From Deltaproteobacteria bacterium (GTDB lineage Bacteria > Desulfobacterota_B > Binatia > Bin18), in the NCBI GenBank assembly GCA_012271025.1, contig JAAXHF010000414.1:1-7849 (forward strand): DNA of 7,849 nt. The letters run 5' to 3'. The position numbers and the translations under genes were made by a program. Positions 6,189 to 7,849 of this stretch are shown in pieces (the first letter of the stretch is position 1; each line of letters begins with the position of its first letter). Under the pieces are notes generated by a model. The model ran no database searches, had not been told where the DNA came from, and worked only from the letters and a program-made list of their open reading frames with translations.

Positions 6189-6632
6189 TCACCATTTGCG
6201 GTACGGGAGAAACTTGCCACTGTAGGTCACAACGACCCGATCGCCTTTTGGATCTGCTTGCTTCTGAATATCGATCTCAAAGTCGATGGCGCTCATGATG
6301 CCATCCCCGAACATCTCGTGGATCACGGCCTTCATTGCCGTGCCGTACACCTGGGTGATTTCGTGAAACCGATAGATGAGCGGATCGACCGGGACCGTGG
6401 TGTCCAAAGCCCCTTTGTGGGGCGGCTCTTGGAGTGGGGCGGTCACCTCTGGGCTCGTGCCCAAGACCTCGGCCAGCTGCCGCGCTTCGGCTGCCGACAG
6501 CGTCGCCTGGCCCATCAGGGCGGCGGCGACCCAGACCTTATCTCTGGCTAGGGTCTTTGCCAGGTCGACAAAAGACAGCCCTTTGTCCTTTTTGGCGGTC
6601 AGTAATATGTCCAGCGCTTCCTGCCGTGTCAT
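6189..6632 (-). CDS. cynS: Cyanase (cyanate hydratase)
   Basis: Cyanase (EC 4.2.1.104) converts cyanate and bicarbonate to carbamate and CO2; carbamate then breaks down to ammonia and CO2. It acts in the cytoplasm as a homodecamer. The 147-residue product has an N-terminal helical, DNA-binding-like domain (about 1-75, with VAAALMGQATLSA) and the C-terminal catalytic domain. The block YRFHEITQVYGTAMKAVIHE (87-106) continues as FGDGIMSAIDF. The catalytic triad Arg88, Glu91 and Ser114 aligns with Arg96, Glu99 and Ser122 of the E. coli enzyme. The end GKFLPYRKW is also typical. Its ATG has GAGGAGGA (6639-6646) six bases upstream. It lies between the binding protein (21-nt gap) and the permease (4-nt gap), so all are likely on one transcript. 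Identity is secure. Confidence 0.97.
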   Translation of the reverse strand: MTRQEALDILLTAKKDKGLSFVDLAKTLARDKVWVAAALMGQATLSAAEARQLAEVLGTSPEVTAPLQEPPHKGALDTTVPVDPLIYRFHEITQVYGTAMKAVIHEMFGDGIMSAIDFEIDIQKQADPKGDRVVVTYSGKFLPYRKW

Positions 6633-6638
6633 GCTGTG

Positions 6639-6646
6639 TCCTCCTC
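6639..6646 (-). promoter_or_regulatory. Ribosome binding site of cynS
   Basis: The minus strand reads GAGGAGGA, six bases before the cynS ATG at 6632. It sits within the 21-nt gap after the binding-protein stop, so cynS is translated independently and probably efficiently. Confidence 0.7.
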
Positions 6647-6653
6647 TGCCTGA

Positions 6654-7844
6654 CTAGAGATTGCTGATCGGAAAACTCTTGACGTATTCCTCAGGTTTGC
6701 CGGGGTCAAAAGTCTTTCCCATCAGGACATGGGTACTATAGGTCTGGGCGTGATCGTCGTAGCCAAGTTCCCGGGAAATTTTGTCGCACTCCGAGGCCAG
6801 ATACACCTCCTCGGCGACTTTTTGATAATCAAAGTCGCTCTCGACATGCTTCCAGCGCTTCATCTGGGTCAGAATCCAAACCGCCATCGAGTGCCACGGA
6901 AAGGGATCGAAGTCGATCCGGTCCGGTACGGTCCGGATATTGCCGAGTCCGTCGGCAAACCTTCCGGTCAGGACTTGCTCGAGCACGATGACGGGTTGAT
7001 TGAGATAGTTTTTGGGCGCAATGGCTTTGGCGATGTCTTTGCGGTTTTCCGGTTTGGAGGCGTAGTGGGTCGCGTCCACAATAGACTTGAACAGAGACAA
7101 GAACGTATTGGGATAGCTTGACGCAAACTCTTGAGAAATGGCAAAGGCACAGCACGGGTGCCGATCCCAAATCTCTTTCGACAGCAGGTAAATGAATCCG
7201 GCGTTTTCGTACACCGCCCGTTGGTTGAACGGGTCGGGGGCGAGATAGCCGTCCACGTTTTCGGCTTTGAGGTTGGCTACCATCTCCGGCGGCGGAACGA
7301 CGCGAATCTGCACGTCCTTGTCCGGGTGGACGCCGCCTTCGGCCAAATAGTAGCGCAGCAAATAGTTGTGCATGGAGTAGCGAAAGGGCACGCAGAAGCG
7401 GAAGCCCTTCATGTCTTGGGCCGATTTGACCTCTTTATGCTTGGTATGCAGGGTAATGGCCTGGCCGTTGATGTTTTCTACCGCCGGCATGAAGTAGGGC
7501 ACCTGCTTTGAGCCGGCTCCAAGCGTAATCGACAGGGGCATCGGGCTCAGCATATGAGCCGCATCAACATCTTTATTGATCGACCAGTCGCGCACCATTG
7601 CCCAGCCGGCGGCGCGGCGAACCTTGGCGTTCAGCCCGTGCTTTTTATAGAACCCCATGGGTTCGGCCATGATAATCGGCGTGGCGCAGGTAATCGGAAT
7701 AAAGCCGATCGTCAGGTCTGTCTTTTCAATCGCGCCGGCCTTTTCCTGGGCCATGGCTTTTGCGGTTTTGAGGGGGAAGAAGGTCTCGATAAGCGCCGCC
7801 GCCCCGCCTGCCCCAACCAGCTGCATGAAGCGGCGCCGCTTCAT
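6654..7844 (-). CDS. NrtA/CynA-family substrate-binding protein with Tat signal
   Basis: This is the periplasmic binding protein of the importer. In 396 residues it starts with a twin-arginine signal: KRRRFMQ (Arg3-Arg4, Phe6), a hydrophobic VGAGGAAALIE stretch and likely cleavage after AKAMA (about residue 32). The mature part begins LTIGFIPITCATPIIMAEP (44-62), as in NrtA/CmpA proteins, and has AGGVHPDKDV-like EGGVHPDKDV (169-178) followed by VVPPPEMVANLKAENVDGYL (182-201). At 204-207 the protein reads DPFN, where nitrate and bicarbonate binders usually have EPWN as I recall, suggesting a changed pocket. The linked cynS makes cyanate the best guess; nitrate, nitrite or an organic anion remain possible. 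Only five bases precede the ATG in the window, so an upstream start or promoter cannot be judged, but the Tat motif position supports this start. Confidence 0.92.
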   Translation of the reverse strand: MKRRRFMQLVGAGGAAALIETFFPLKTAKAMAQEKAGAIEKTDLTIGFIPITCATPIIMAEPMGFYKKHGLNAKVRRAAGWAMVRDWSINKDVDAAHMLSPMPLSITLGAGSKQVPYFMPAVENINGQAITLHTKHKEVKSAQDMKGFRFCVPFRYSMHNYLLRYYLAEGGVHPDKDVQIRVVPPPEMVANLKAENVDGYLAPDPFNQRAVYENAGFIYLLSKEIWDRHPCCAFAISQEFASSYPNTFLSLFKSIVDATHYASKPENRKDIAKAIAPKNYLNQPVIVLEQVLTGRFADGLGNIRTVPDRIDFDPFPWHSMAVWILTQMKRWKHVESDFDYQKVAEEVYLASECDKISRELGYDDHAQTYSTHVLMGKTFDPGKPEEYVKSFPISNL

Positions 7845-7849
7845 GTCAT

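Noticed and set aside
6185..6220. GTG start for the permease at 6220
   Set aside because: It would overlap the conserved C-terminus of cyanase. The ATG at 6184, four bases after the cynS stop, is the better start.
7841..7849. Second ATG on the minus strand at 7849
   Set aside because: It is out of frame with the binding protein and meets a stop after two codons (ATG ACA TGA). The window ends there.
1..7849. CRISPR arrays, tRNA, rRNA or transposase genes
   Set aside because: I saw no regularly spaced repeats, no RNA gene signatures and no transposase motifs on either strand.

Overview
The window is GC-rich bacterial DNA from what looks like a Gram-negative organism. It encodes an outer-membrane porin with a signal peptide and a twin-arginine-exported periplasmic binding protein. 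Genes are tightly packed, with overlapping starts and stops. There is no rRNA, tRNA or other phylogenetic marker, so I do not name a lineage. The palindromic repeats suggest a larger, repeat-bearing genome, such as those of many uncultured soil or marine bacteria; this is only an impression.

Layout. (1) 1-464, minus strand: the 5' part of a porin gene (OprP/OprO-like) that runs off the left edge. (2) 465-1029: a divergent intergenic region of 565 bp with no convincing gene. It holds a GC-rich hairpin, a 13-bp direct repeat and a nested inverted-repeat element (859-969) with a perfect 28-bp palindrome at its core. (3) 1030-4228, plus strand: a compact urease-related operon, ureB-ureG-ureD-ureE-ureF, with overlaps or gaps of 4-31 nt. 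The catalytic subunit gene ureC and the gamma subunit gene ureA are absent. They cannot lie next to this unit, because the upstream neighbour is divergent and the downstream neighbour is convergent. (4) 4229-4301: a short convergent gap. (5) 4302-7844, minus strand (transcribed right to left): a cyanate utilisation operon of a NrtA-family Tat-exported binding protein, cyanase (cynS), a NrtB-like permease and a NrtD-like ATPase. A second copy of the palindrome family lies between permease and ATPase.

How the genes work together. The two operons form a nitrogen-scavenging cluster. UreD, UreE, UreF and UreG deliver nickel and CO2 to a urease apoprotein, and UreB is one structural subunit of that enzyme. 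The ABC transporter most likely imports cyanate, which cyanase converts with bicarbonate to ammonia and CO2. Urea and cyanate interconvert in solution, so their pairing makes sense. The most notable points are the urease maturation operon with a lone beta subunit, the cyanase gene embedded inside its transporter operon, and two palindromic repeats that differ by three compensatory base-pair changes.
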